DNA of 64,000 bases, taken from Microbacterium oleivorans. Its GTDB lineage: Bacteria; Actinomycetota; Actinomycetes; Actinomycetales; Microbacteriaceae. Shown here in pieces: positions 30,297-38,930 of the stretch. Below the pieces are notes generated by a model. That model did not search any database, was not told the DNA's origin, and saw only the letters and a list, made by a program, of their open reading frames with translations. Where the stretch lies: contig NZ_MAYO01000003.1 in assembly GCF_001691565.1 (NCBI RefSeq), forward strand, positions 868,001 through 932,000, read 5' to 3'. The position numbers and the translations under genes are program-made. Position 1 is the first letter of the stretch. Every line of letters begins with the position of its first letter.

Positions 30297-31808
30297 ATGG
30301 CGAGCACCATGACGACGAGAGCAGAGGGCGACGACGCGACGGTCATTCGCGTCCGTCGTGACGCGCCGACGCGCAACTGGCGGCGCACGTACGCGCGCCG
30401 CCTCTGGGTCAGCGACCTTCTCGTCCTCATCTGGGTCGTCTACGGCACGCAGATCGCCTGGTTCGGTTTCGGCGCCGCTGACCTCGCGATCCAGACAGGA
30501 CGCGTCGCCGGCGAGATCTCGTACTGGGTCTTCTCCGCGGCACTGATCTTCGTGTGGATGCTGACCCTCGGCCTCGCCGACACCCGCGACCACCGGGTCA
30601 TCGGCGCGGGAAGCGCGGAATACGCCCGCACCGCACGCTCCAGCGTCACCCTTTTCGGCGTCATCGCGATCTTCGCCTTCCTCACCCAGATCGAGGTGGC
30701 ACGCGGCTTCCTCCTGCTCAGCCTTCCCCTCGGCATCCTCGTCCTCCTGTTCGAGCGGTGGCTGTGGCGGCAATGGCTCATCGCCCAGCGGCGCTCAGGC
30801 GCGTATTCAGCGCGCGTGCTGCTGGTGGGGTCTCGGCGATCCGTCGTCGACATCGCCCACGAGCTCCTGCGCACGCCGAGTGCGGGCTACCACGTCGTCG
30901 GCGCGTGCGTGCCCGGTGGGGCCACTGCCGACATCATCGAAGACACCGACATTCCGATCATGGGCTCGTTGTCGGCATTGAACGCGGCGCTCGAGGAGTC
31001 GAAGGCCGACACCGTCGTCGTCACCAGCACCGACGAGCTTCCGGCAGACAAGGTCAAGCAGATCTCGTGGGGCCTCGAGGCCGGCCGGCAGCACCTCGTC
31101 CTCGCGCCCGGCATCGCCGACATCGCCGGCCCTCGGATCAGCAGCCGTCCCGTCGCGGGCCTGCCCCTCCTCCACGTGGAGACCCCGCGCTTCAGCGGCG
31201 GTCAGCGCGTCGCCAAGCGCATCATGGACGTCACCGCGGCATCCCTGGGCGTCGCTCTCATCAGCCCCCTGCTCGCCTTCCTCGCCGTCTCGATCCGGCT
31301 CTCGAGCCCCGGCCCGGTGCTGTTCCGGCAGAAGCGGGTCGGTCACGGCGGCCGCGAGTTCACGATGCTGAAGTTCCGCTCGATGGTGACCGACGCCGAA
31401 GACCGCCTGGCGGCGCTCATGGAGCAGGACCGGGATGCCGGCAACGCCGTCCTGTTCAAGATGAAGAACGACCCCCGCGTGACGCCGATCGGCCGGATCA
31501 TGCGCAGGCTCAGCCTCGACGAGCTCCCCCAGCTGTTCAACGTCATCGGCGGGTCGATGTCCCTCGTCGGCCCCCGCCCTCCGCTCCCCCGCGAGGTCGA
31601 GCTCTACGCCGATCACGTGCACCGACGGTTCCTCGTCAAGCCCGGCATCACGGGGCTCTGGCAGGTCAGCGGCCGGTCGTCGCTGTCGTGGGAGGAATCG
31701 GTGCGCCTCGACCTGTCATACGTCGAGAACTGGACGCTCGTCGGCGACTTCGTCATCCTCGTCAAGACCGCCCGCGCCGCGCTCGCGCCGGGAGAGACCG
31801 CGTTCTGA
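30297..31808 (+). CDS. Polyprenyl-phosphate sugar-1-phosphate transferase (initiating enzyme)
   Basis: 503 residues. About four N-terminal helices, a cytoplasmic nucleotide-binding-like domain (VLLVGSRRSVVDIAHELL), then a fifth helix and the catalytic bacterial sugar transferase domain from KRIMDVTAAS near 306. Key segments are GPVLFRQKRVGHGGREF, LKFRSM, RRLSLDELPQLFNVI, SLVGPRP and KPGITGLWQVSGRS. It loads the first sugar phosphate onto undecaprenyl phosphate to start each repeat unit. ATG 30297 follows a GGGGAGCGGCGGAAG stretch. It is embedded among sensor kinases. Confidence 0.95.
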   Translation: MASTMTTRAEGDDATVIRVRRDAPTRNWRRTYARRLWVSDLLVLIWVVYGTQIAWFGFGAADLAIQTGRVAGEISYWVFSAALIFVWMLTLGLADTRDHRVIGAGSAEYARTARSSVTLFGVIAIFAFLTQIEVARGFLLLSLPLGILVLLFERWLWRQWLIAQRRSGAYSARVLLVGSRRSVVDIAHELLRTPSAGYHVVGACVPGGATADIIEDTDIPIMGSLSALNAALEESKADTVVVTSTDELPADKVKQISWGLEAGRQHLVLAPGIADIAGPRISSRPVAGLPLLHVETPRFSGGQRVAKRIMDVTAASLGVALISPLLAFLAVSIRLSSPGPVLFRQKRVGHGGREFTMLKFRSMVTDAEDRLAALMEQDRDAGNAVLFKMKNDPRVTPIGRIMRRLSLDELPQLFNVIGGSMSLVGPRPPLPREVELYADHVHRRFLVKPGITGLWQVSGRSSLSWEESVRLDLSYVENWTLVGDFVILVKTARAALAPGETAF

Positions 31809-31852
31809 CGGCCCCCATCGATCCGTGCCACACTGGCGGCGGAGTAACCCTG

Positions 31853-33517
31853 ATGCCGAGAACCGATAGCCACGCAGTTGTGAGCCGCGCCGTAGAAAGC
31901 CGCTGGGCGGACAACCAACTGATCGGCACCCGCGTACGGTCGGTGTGGCAGTGGCAGCTGATCTTCACCTTCAGCGTCGTGGCGATCACCGTCGCCGTCG
32001 GTGTCCTCGACGTCGGGCTGCTCGCCACCCCCGGCTTCCTCTTCGGCATCCTCGTCATCGTGATCGCCTCGATCGCGACACTCGTCACACCGTGGGCACG
32101 GATCCCCAAGCATTCGGCCTTCGTCCTCCCGCTCGTCGACATCGTCGCGATCGGGTTCCTGACCCTCAGCCAGCCGAGCCTCGGTTTCCTCTGGGTCTTC
32201 CCCATCGCCTGGATCGCGACGTACTACGGCAACCTCGAGATCGTGGCGTCGCTGGCCGCCGTCGCTTTGATGAACCTGGCCGACCCCCAGCACTGGGACT
32301 TCTCGCCCGGCGTGATCGTCGAACTGCTGATCATCCTGCTGGCCCTCGCCTTCCTCGCCATCACGATCTCGGTGGGGGCCTACCGGATCCGCGCCTTCCG
32401 CAATCTCGCCCGCAATCAGGCACGGCGCCTGGCGAGCACGCTGGAACGCGTCCAGTCGGCCGAGCACCGGGTCAACACGGTCTTCGACTCGATCACCGTC
32501 GCCCTCGCCCGGGTCGCTCGGGGAGGCGAGATCGTCTCGGCGAACGCCGCCTACCGCGAGCTCTACTCGCTCGACGCGCAGGACCTCCGCTTCCCCCTCG
32601 GCGGTGCGGTCGAGTACTCCGCCTACCGCGGCCGTGCTCTGGCGCCGACGGAGACCGCGCTCGCACGCGCCGGCCGCGGCGAGATCGTCGAACGCGAGCG
32701 GCTGTGGCTGTTCGACCGCAGCGGAACCTGGCGCGCCCTCGGACTCTCGATCCGCCCGGCCGGAGCGAACTCGATCGGCGAGGACACCTTCGTCGTCGAA
32801 CTCGAAGACCTCACCGCCGTGGCCGAGGCGCAGCACGAACGCCCGCACGTCTCGCGCGTCGTCGCCCACGAGCTCCGCAACCCTCTCACCGCGATCCTCG
32901 GCCACGCCGATCTTCTTCTCGAAGGCGCCCCCCTCAGCCCGGCGCAGCGAGATCACGTGAACGTCATCGAGTCCGCGAGCGAGCGCATGCTCACCCTCAT
33001 CCAGGGGATCCTCGCCCCGGCGACGGATGCTGATGAGCAGCAGACCCGCTTCGACGCCGCCGACCTGGTCACCTCCGCGATCGAGGCGTTCACACCTGCG
33101 GCATCCGCGTCGGAATTGGCGCTCGACACCGTCGTCGCGGGGCCGCTCGTCGTCGAGGGAGACGAGTTCCGCCTGCGACAGGTGATCGACAACATCCTGA
33201 GCAACGCGATCAAGTACAGCGATCGCGGGACGCTCCGTGTCGCAGCCGCCGTCGACGACGACGGCTGGGTCGCTGTGAGCATCGCCGATGAGGGGATCGG
33301 CATGTCCGCCGACGACGTCGAGAAGGTCTTCACGCCCTACTTCCGCGCGCAGACCGCGCAGGAGGGCGGGGTGCCCGGCACGGGTCTCGGTATGGGGATC
33401 GCGCGCGACATCGTCGAGAGCCACGGGGGTAGCATCACCGTGGAGAGCGCTCTCGGACGCGGGACGACCGTCACGGTTCGTCTGCCCGCCGCAGGCCGCA
33501 GCGAGGGGGCGTACTGA
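31853..33517 (+). CDS. PAS-containing membrane sensor histidine kinase
   Basis: 554 residues. About five to six N-terminal helices, a coiled linker, a PAS-like segment (VNTVFDSITVALARVARGG, VSANAAYRELYSL), then HisKA VVAHELRNPLTAILGH with His near 340. The HATPase has IDNILSNAIKYSD, G1 DEGIGMSADD near 480 and GTGLGMGIARDIVESHGG. The catalytic set is complete. ATG 31853 has GGCGGAG upstream. The stop overlaps the ATG of the GGDEF-like gene (TGATG), suggesting one signalling unit. Confidence 0.9.
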   Translation: MPRTDSHAVVSRAVESRWADNQLIGTRVRSVWQWQLIFTFSVVAITVAVGVLDVGLLATPGFLFGILVIVIASIATLVTPWARIPKHSAFVLPLVDIVAIGFLTLSQPSLGFLWVFPIAWIATYYGNLEIVASLAAVALMNLADPQHWDFSPGVIVELLIILLALAFLAITISVGAYRIRAFRNLARNQARRLASTLERVQSAEHRVNTVFDSITVALARVARGGEIVSANAAYRELYSLDAQDLRFPLGGAVEYSAYRGRALAPTETALARAGRGEIVERERLWLFDRSGTWRALGLSIRPAGANSIGEDTFVVELEDLTAVAEAQHERPHVSRVVAHELRNPLTAILGHADLLLEGAPLSPAQRDHVNVIESASERMLTLIQGILAPATDADEQQTRFDAADLVTSAIEAFTPAASASELALDTVVAGPLVVEGDEFRLRQVIDNILSNAIKYSDRGTLRVAAAVDDDGWVAVSIADEGIGMSADDVEKVFTPYFRAQTAQEGGVPGTGLGMGIARDIVESHGGSITVESALGRGTTVTVRLPAAGRSEGAY

Positions 33518-34647
33518 TGGAGCACATCGATGTGACGATCGTGCTCGTCGCGGTCGCGACGACCTGCACGATCATCATGATCGGGCTCGGCTTCCTGCCC
33601 TATCCCGGACGAGCGGCCTCCATCTGGTCCTCCGGCTTCGCGCTGGCGATGCTGAGTTGCTACCTGCTCGTCGCGGCAGACCAGATCGGCTCCGCGGCGC
33701 TCCGCGGAGCAGCCCACGGCCCGATCCTGTGCGCGGCGGCCTTCGTGTGGATCGGCCTGCGCGCCCGCCGCGGCCGGGAGCCGATCATGCTGATCCCGAC
33801 CATCGTCGTGTTCAGCGCGTCCACCATCGCCCTCGGCCTCACCGCCGAGACGCTCGCCTACGGCGCCGTGTTCCGGGTCTCGTTCCTCCTCGCCGCCGTC
33901 ACCGCCGGGCTCGCCGCGTGGGAGTTGCTGCGCCTACGCAAACCCGAACGCGAGATGTCGCTGCCGGTCATCGTGGTCTCGTGCGGGTTCGTCGGCCTCG
34001 CGCTCCTCGTCGCGATCGACGGACTCGTGCGCGTCGCCGACGGCACGATCGGCGAGACCGAGTCCGACCTGCAGAACCTGTACGACCTCAACGAGGTCGT
34101 GGCGCTGCTGTATCTGATCTGCGCCCTCGTGACGCTGCTCTACCTCGTCCGCCGCGGTGCGCAGTCCTCGGACCCGCGCCAGACCGTCGAGTTCTTCGGC
34201 GTCGCTCGTGACCGACTGGTTCGGGCCAAGGACGCCGGCGACCGCTGGTGGTCACTGATCGACGTGCGCCTCGACGACGCCGGCGAGCTCCTCGACGCCT
34301 CGAGCGGCCGGGCCTTCCAGCGCATCACGGCGCGCTTCGCCGACGACATCCGCACCGTCATGCCGCCCGAAGCCGACATCTACGCGGTCTCGCCGACGCG
34401 GATCCTCGTCCTCCTCCCCCGCCCCGACACCGCCGTGCGCGGTCTGCTGTCTCGACTGCTCGACCGCATCGGCACGCTGACCGACCAGCCCGCCGTGCCG
34501 ATCCGTCTATCGGCGAGCATCGGCGTGGCGGCGGCCCCGTTGGCCGATTACGACCTCGATCGCCTCCGCGAGGCCGCGAGCGAGGCCGCGGCGCACGCTC
34601 AGGTCTCGGGCGGCGACCGGTGGGAGCGCGCGGTCTTCGCCCCCTGA
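33517..34647 (+). CDS. Seven-helix membrane protein with a degenerate GGDEF-like domain
   Basis: 376 residues. Seven or so helices occupy residues 1-210. The cytoplasmic part begins VEFFGVARDRLVRAKDAGDRWWSLIDVRLDD and ends with IRLSASIGVAAAPL and AAHAQVSGGDRW, the order seen in diguanylate cyclase domains. The GGDEF loop itself reads AVSPTRILVLLPRP, without GGDEF or a close variant. It is therefore unlikely to make c-di-GMP. It may bind a ligand or a partner. It is coupled to the upstream kinase by a TGATG overlap. Confidence 0.62.
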   Translation: MEHIDVTIVLVAVATTCTIIMIGLGFLPYPGRAASIWSSGFALAMLSCYLLVAADQIGSAALRGAAHGPILCAAAFVWIGLRARRGREPIMLIPTIVVFSASTIALGLTAETLAYGAVFRVSFLLAAVTAGLAAWELLRLRKPEREMSLPVIVVSCGFVGLALLVAIDGLVRVADGTIGETESDLQNLYDLNEVVALLYLICALVTLLYLVRRGAQSSDPRQTVEFFGVARDRLVRAKDAGDRWWSLIDVRLDDAGELLDASSGRAFQRITARFADDIRTVMPPEADIYAVSPTRILVLLPRPDTAVRGLLSRLLDRIGTLTDQPAVPIRLSASIGVAAAPLADYDLDRLREAASEAAAHAQVSGGDRWERAVFAP

Positions 34648-34684
34648 TACACCGCCGATACGGCATCACCGTAGGATCGTGCCG

Positions 34685-36481
34685 ATGCCCGAGACCTTCC
34701 TGCCCCCTGCCGCCCGCACCGTGGGCCGCGTCGTCGTGTGGGTTCTCGGACTCGCGCTGCTGTTCGTGCTGTTCGTCGTCGGATGGATCGGCGTCCGGGG
34801 CTTCCTCGCCTACGACCACCTCGCCTCCGCCCAGAAGCAGGCGCCCGGGATCGCGCAGAACATCGGCGACCTCTCGGCGGCGACCGCCGCGCTCGACGAA
34901 GTGGGGCGCCACACCTCGTCGGCCCGCGACCTGACGTCCGACCCCCTCTGGCGGGGCGCCGAAGACGTTCCGTGGGTGGGTCCGCAGTTGGCTGCCATCG
35001 CGGATGCCGCCGCCGCGGTCGACGACGTCGTCACCGGCACGGCCAAACCGATCGCCGGAGTGGCGGACGGCTTCGGCGTGGAGGCGTTCGTCCCCGTCGA
35101 CGGGCGCATCGACGCCTCGGTCTTCGCAGCGCTCGCAGGTCCCGCCGAGAACGGGGCCCGGGTCGCGGCATCCGCTCGTGACGACCTCGAGGCGATCGAC
35201 CGCGCTCCCCTCGTCGCTCCCCTCGCAGACGCCGTCGACACGCTCGACGGCCTGCTGTCGGAGGTCGCGTCGGGAACCGACGCCCTCTCGCGTGCGAGCC
35301 GGTTGCTGCCGTCGATGCTCGGCGCCGACGGGCCCCGAGAGCACCTGCTGCTCGTGCAGAACAACGCCGAGTGGCGGTCGCTGGGCGGGATCGTCGGCGC
35401 GTCGACCCTGCTCCGCACCGACAAGGGCGCGATCGAGCTCGACGGGCAGCTGGCGTCCGGAGACTTCGACCGGTACGACGACTCGGTGCTCGATCTCGGC
35501 GAATACGCCTCGCTCTACGGCGCGAAGCCGGGACGCTACATCCAGAACGTCACGCAGGTCCCGGACTTCTCGCTGACCGCCCGGCTGGCGCAGGAGTTCG
35601 CGAAGCGCGAAGGACGCGACGTCACCAGCGTCATGTCGATCGACCCGGTCGCGCTGTCGTACCTGCTCGAAGCGACCGGACCGGTGCGGCTCCCCACCGG
35701 CGACGAGCTGACGAGCGACAACGCCGTTCAGCTCCTGCTCAACGAGGTGTACCTGCGGTACGAGGACCCGCGGCAGCAGGACGCGTTCTTCGCCTCAGCT
35801 GCGGGGGCGGTGTTCACCGCGATGACGAGCGGGCAGGTCGATCCCGGCGCGCTCATCAGCGCCCTCGGTCGCGCCGGGTCGGAGCACCGTCTGTACCTCT
35901 GGAGCGCGAACGAGGACGACGAGAAGGTCCTGTCCGGAACGACCCTGGCCGGTGCTCCCCCCGCGAGCGACGCCGACACCGCCCGATTCGGTGTCTATTT
36001 CAACGACGGCACGGGGTCGAAGATGGACTACTACATGACGCCCGACGTCCGGCTCGGCTGGTCGGGGTGCGGAACCGGCACCACCCCCCGCACGCTGTCG
36101 CTGACCGTCAGCCTGACCAACGACGCCCCCGCCGACGCCGCCTCGCTGCCCGAGTACATCACCGGCGGAGGCCTGTATGGCGTGCCGGCCGGAACCGCGC
36201 GCACCGTCGGTGAGATCTACCTGCCGAAGGGCTTCACGATCAGCACCGCAACTCCCCCGACGGACCGCGCGTTCGGCGGCGCCATCGTCGGCGGGCGGCA
36301 GGTGCTCTCGTACTCCGCCGACCTGAAGCCCGGCGAGTCCGCGACCGTGACCGTCGACGTCACCGCCGACACCGGCATCCGCGACGCCGAAGCATGGGTC
36401 ACCCCCACCGCGGACGCCTCGCTGCCTCCGATCGTGCGGGCGTCCTGCGCGCCGGCGGGCACCGGGCTCTCGCTCGACTGA
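34685..36481 (+). CDS. DUF4012 domain membrane-anchored protein
   Basis: 598 residues. One N-terminal helix (VVWVLGLALLFVLFVVGWIG), then a long extracellular part. LLVQNNAEWRSLGGIVGA and the region to MSIDPVALSYLLEATGPV match DUF4012, a family of unknown function often found in actinobacterial polysaccharide clusters. The C-terminal region (GTTPRTLSLTVSLTND) looks like a beta-sandwich. A -10-like TAGGAT ends 7 nt before ATG 34685, with no Shine-Dalgarno, suggesting a leaderless start. GTG 34679 is an alternative. Confidence 0.85.
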   Translation: MPETFLPPAARTVGRVVVWVLGLALLFVLFVVGWIGVRGFLAYDHLASAQKQAPGIAQNIGDLSAATAALDEVGRHTSSARDLTSDPLWRGAEDVPWVGPQLAAIADAAAAVDDVVTGTAKPIAGVADGFGVEAFVPVDGRIDASVFAALAGPAENGARVAASARDDLEAIDRAPLVAPLADAVDTLDGLLSEVASGTDALSRASRLLPSMLGADGPREHLLLVQNNAEWRSLGGIVGASTLLRTDKGAIELDGQLASGDFDRYDDSVLDLGEYASLYGAKPGRYIQNVTQVPDFSLTARLAQEFAKREGRDVTSVMSIDPVALSYLLEATGPVRLPTGDELTSDNAVQLLLNEVYLRYEDPRQQDAFFASAAGAVFTAMTSGQVDPGALISALGRAGSEHRLYLWSANEDDEKVLSGTTLAGAPPASDADTARFGVYFNDGTGSKMDYYMTPDVRLGWSGCGTGTTPRTLSLTVSLTNDAPADAASLPEYITGGGLYGVPAGTARTVGEIYLPKGFTISTATPPTDRAFGGAIVGGRQVLSYSADLKPGESATVTVDVTADTGIRDAEAWVTPTADASLPPIVRASCAPAGTGLSLD

Positions 36482-36532
36482 GGCGTTGCGCAACCGTCAC
36501 CTGCAGGAAATCCCAGGTCGGAGCGCCTCGGT

Positions 36533-36551
36533 TACACTCAGGTACGTACCT
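36533..36551 (+). promoter_or_regulatory. Candidate -10 element with adjoining 12-bp palindrome
   Basis: TACACT at 36533-36538 is followed one base later by the perfect palindrome AGGTACGTACCT (36540-36551), at the expected transcript start and 18 nt before the ATG of the next gene. Such a palindrome could be an operator; the regulator is unknown. Confidence 0.4.
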
Positions 36552-36569
36552 CGCCTGAAAGCAGCACCC

Positions 36570-37127
36570 ATGCGCCGTTCCCCCCGCGCCCTCGTCACGA
36601 TTCTTCTTCTCTCCGCCCTGACGTTCGGCGCGCCCGCGGTCGCGAGCGCTTCTACGATCTACCCGCCGGTCGACGCCTGTTCGTCGGATGCCGCCGGTGC
36701 CGGTCCGGGCGACACCATCGAGTTCTCGTGCGACTCCCGCACCTTCGCGCCGAACGAGACCGTCACGGTCACCGTCACCGGTGAGAACGGCGCCGGTGCG
36801 CGCTTCGCCATGGTGCGCATGTCGATCTCGACGGCGAGCGCCGCCTTCGAGTCGGATGCGTCAGGCGCGCTCCCCGCGATCCGGATCGTCCTGCCGTCGG
36901 ATGCGCGCGGCGTCTACAACATCGCCGCCATCTCCGCGACCTCGACCGGCGGAACGTCGAGCGCCGTCATCGACTCGTCCAAGAGCAGCGATCCGCTCGT
37001 GCGGGCCGGGTTCGACGGCAATCAGCTGATGGGCCTGTGGATCGGAGCCGGTGCGCTCCTCGCCGCCGGCGCCGTCATCGTGATCGCCTCGGCGGTGCGC
37101 CGCCGCCGCGACCGCACCGACGACTGA
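36570..37127 (+). CDS. Secreted surface protein with C-terminal anchor
   Basis: 185 residues. Sec signal peptide (RRSPRALVTILLLSALTFGAP) cleaved after about AVASA. The mature part is a single beta-rich domain with LPSDARGVYNIAAIS. The C-terminus has a hydrophobic helix and RRRRDR. It is related to the gene at 44065-44625: both share the TVTG and LPS-ARG-Y patterns and the GFDG...GLW helix. There is no LPxTG here, so it may be a plain membrane anchor. GAAAG precedes the ATG, and a longer in-frame ORF upstream is not used. Confidence 0.7.
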   Translation: MRRSPRALVTILLLSALTFGAPAVASASTIYPPVDACSSDAAGAGPGDTIEFSCDSRTFAPNETVTVTVTGENGAGARFAMVRMSISTASAAFESDASGALPAIRIVLPSDARGVYNIAAISATSTGGTSSAVIDSSKSSDPLVRAGFDGNQLMGLWIGAGALLAAGAVIVIASAVRRRRDRTDD

Positions 37128-37142
37128 CGCAGCCCCTCGGGC

Positions 37143-37838
37143 TCAGGCGACGCTCGACGACTTCCGCTGGATGGGCTTCGCCGTCACGAGGATCGGCAGG
37201 TGGTCGCTCGCCCCCTGCGGGAGTGTCTTGACCTGCTCGATCTCGAACCCGCTCGAGGTCGCGAAGTCGTAGTAGCCCTTGAAGAACTTGTACCGCGTGT
37301 ACGTGCGCGCGTCGCTGAGACTCAGCTCGTAGCCGCTCTCGCGGATCACCTGCCCCAGGTTCTCCTTGAAGACGGGGTAGTTGAAGTCGCCGACCATGAG
37401 GATCGGCGCCCCCTTGCCGAGCGTCGACAGCTCGCGCAGGGCGGCGCGGATCTGGTGCCGCCGCAGCGAGTTCAACGCCGTCAGCGGAGCCGCGTGGAAC
37501 GAGGACACGATGAAGTCGATGCCCGAGTCGATGTCGTGCAGGCTGAGGCCCAGCATCCGTTCGTCCGCCGGCTTCAACACGATGTCGTGCAACGACTTCT
37601 TCAGCGAGAACGTCTTGCTCGCGCCGGGGCGGAACCCGTTCTCGCGGTAGTAGATCGCGAGCCCCAGCCGGTTCGAGCGGGTCGCGTCGGCGAGCACGAG
37701 ACCGCCGATACGCTCGGGCATGTCGGTCGTGTCCACCTCTTGCAGGCACAGCACGTCGACGTCGTAGCGGCCCACCAGTTCGGTGAGTTCGCCCGCTGCG
37801 GCGTGCTTGCGCAGGTTGTACGAGACAACGGTGATCAT
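37143..37838 (-). CDS. Endonuclease/exonuclease/phosphatase family protein
   Basis: 231 residues. The EEP fold shows VVSYNLRKH (metal Asn), LCLQEVDT (catalytic Glu), SSFHAAPL, LMVGDFNYPV (Asp/Asn pair) and GASDHLPILV (Asp/His). The catalytic set is complete. EEP enzymes cleave phosphodiesters in nucleic acids, lipids or sugar phosphates, and the substrate here is unknown. No signal peptide is seen, so it is cytoplasmic. It is divergent from the GH6 gene, with 31 nt between starts. Confidence 0.88.
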   Translation of the reverse strand: MITVVSYNLRKHAAAGELTELVGRYDVDVLCLQEVDTTDMPERIGGLVLADATRSNRLGLAIYYRENGFRPGASKTFSLKKSLHDIVLKPADERMLGLSLHDIDSGIDFIVSSFHAAPLTALNSLRRHQIRAALRELSTLGKGAPILMVGDFNYPVFKENLGQVIRESGYELSLSDARTYTRYKFFKGYYDFATSSGFEIEQVKTLPQGASDHLPILVTAKPIQRKSSSVA

Positions 37839-37869
37839 CGAGCATCAAGCCTATGGCTAGAGTTCAAGA

Positions 37870-38877
37870 GTGGCTCCCAGGAAGCTGCGGATGCCCTCGG
37901 TCCGCGTACTCGTCCCCGTGGCGATCCTCGCGGCGCTCGTGCTCGTCCTCGTGCTCGTCGGCGTCGTCGGCAGCGCCGTGACCCGCGGCTTCCACGCGCT
38001 CACCGCGCAGCCCCCGCACGTGGGGACGACGATCATCGCGCCGGCGCAGGCGAAGGCGGCCGCGGCATCCCGCGACCTGTCCGGTGACGAGAAGGATGCC
38101 GCCACCTACCTCGCGGAACAGCCCACCGCGTACTGGCTCACCCCCGAGCAGGACCCCATCGGCACCGCCGGTGGCACCGTCCTCGACCTCGTTTCGCAGG
38201 CGCGCGATCAGGGCCGCTCCGCCGCGTTCGTCGTCTACGGCCTGCCGGGACGCGATTGCGGCAACCACTCCGCGGGCGGCCTGTCGGAGCAGGACTACCC
38301 CGTCTGGCTCGGCGAGATCGGCAAGGCACTCGACACCGCACCCGAGGTGCAGAAGATCCTCATCCTCGAGCCCGACAGCATCGCGCTGTCGGAGGAGTGC
38401 GGCAACATCGGCGAGCGCGCGCGTCAGCTCAGCACCGCCGTGGACGAGCTGACGACCGCCAACACCTGGATCTACCTCGACGGCGGACACAGCAACTGGC
38501 TGCCGGCGGAGAAGATGGCCGACCTCATCGGGCAGACCGGCGTCATCGACCGCGTCCGCGGGTTCGCGACGAACGTCTCGAACTATCAGGCATCCGCCGA
38601 CGAGTTCACCTACGCGGCGGCGCTCTCGCAGCTGCTCGGCGGTGCCCACGCGATCGTCGACACGTCGCGCAACGGCACGGCGAGCTCCGGCGGTGAGTGG
38701 TGCAACCCTCCCGGGCAGACCGTCGGCGAGCCCAGCGGCACCTTCCACGACGACGTCGTCGACACGAACCTCTGGATCAAGCCGCCCGGAGAGAGCGACG
38801 GGACCTGCAACGGCGGACCGGCGGCCGGCGTGTACTGGCCTCAGGCCGGCGTCGAACTGACGCAGGGCGTTCGCTGA
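37870..38877 (+). CDS. GH6-family beta-1,4-glucanase, membrane anchored or secreted
   Basis: 335 residues. An N-terminal hydrophobic segment (VLVPVAILAALVLVLVLVGVV) acts as signal or anchor. The GH6 core shows VVYGLPGRDCGNHSAGG, LILEPDSIAL (catalytic Asp region), WIYLDGGHSNWL, FATNVSNYQ, DTSRNG, WCNPPGQTVGE and DTNLWIKPPGESDG. GH6 enzymes cut beta-1,4-glucan with inversion. There is no cellulose-binding module. A -10-like TAGAGT ends 6 nt before GTG 37870, suggesting a leaderless start. Its position near a GT2 synthase suggests trimming of an own polymer more than plant cellulose degradation. Confidence 0.92.
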   Translation: MAPRKLRMPSVRVLVPVAILAALVLVLVLVGVVGSAVTRGFHALTAQPPHVGTTIIAPAQAKAAAASRDLSGDEKDAATYLAEQPTAYWLTPEQDPIGTAGGTVLDLVSQARDQGRSAAFVVYGLPGRDCGNHSAGGLSEQDYPVWLGEIGKALDTAPEVQKILILEPDSIALSEECGNIGERARQLSTAVDELTTANTWIYLDGGHSNWLPAEKMADLIGQTGVIDRVRGFATNVSNYQASADEFTYAAALSQLLGGAHAIVDTSRNGTASSGGEWCNPPGQTVGEPSGTFHDDVVDTNLWIKPPGESDGTCNGGPAAGVYWPQAGVELTQGVR

Positions 38878-38930
38878 GGCCTGTGTAGCATGAGGACCGA
38901 CTTTCATACTGGATCGGGGGGCAGTCGGCG

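Noticed and set aside
37200..38087. 295-aa plus-strand ORF opposite the EEP gene
   Set aside because: Shadow of the EEP-family gene, whose full catalytic motif set is on the minus strand.
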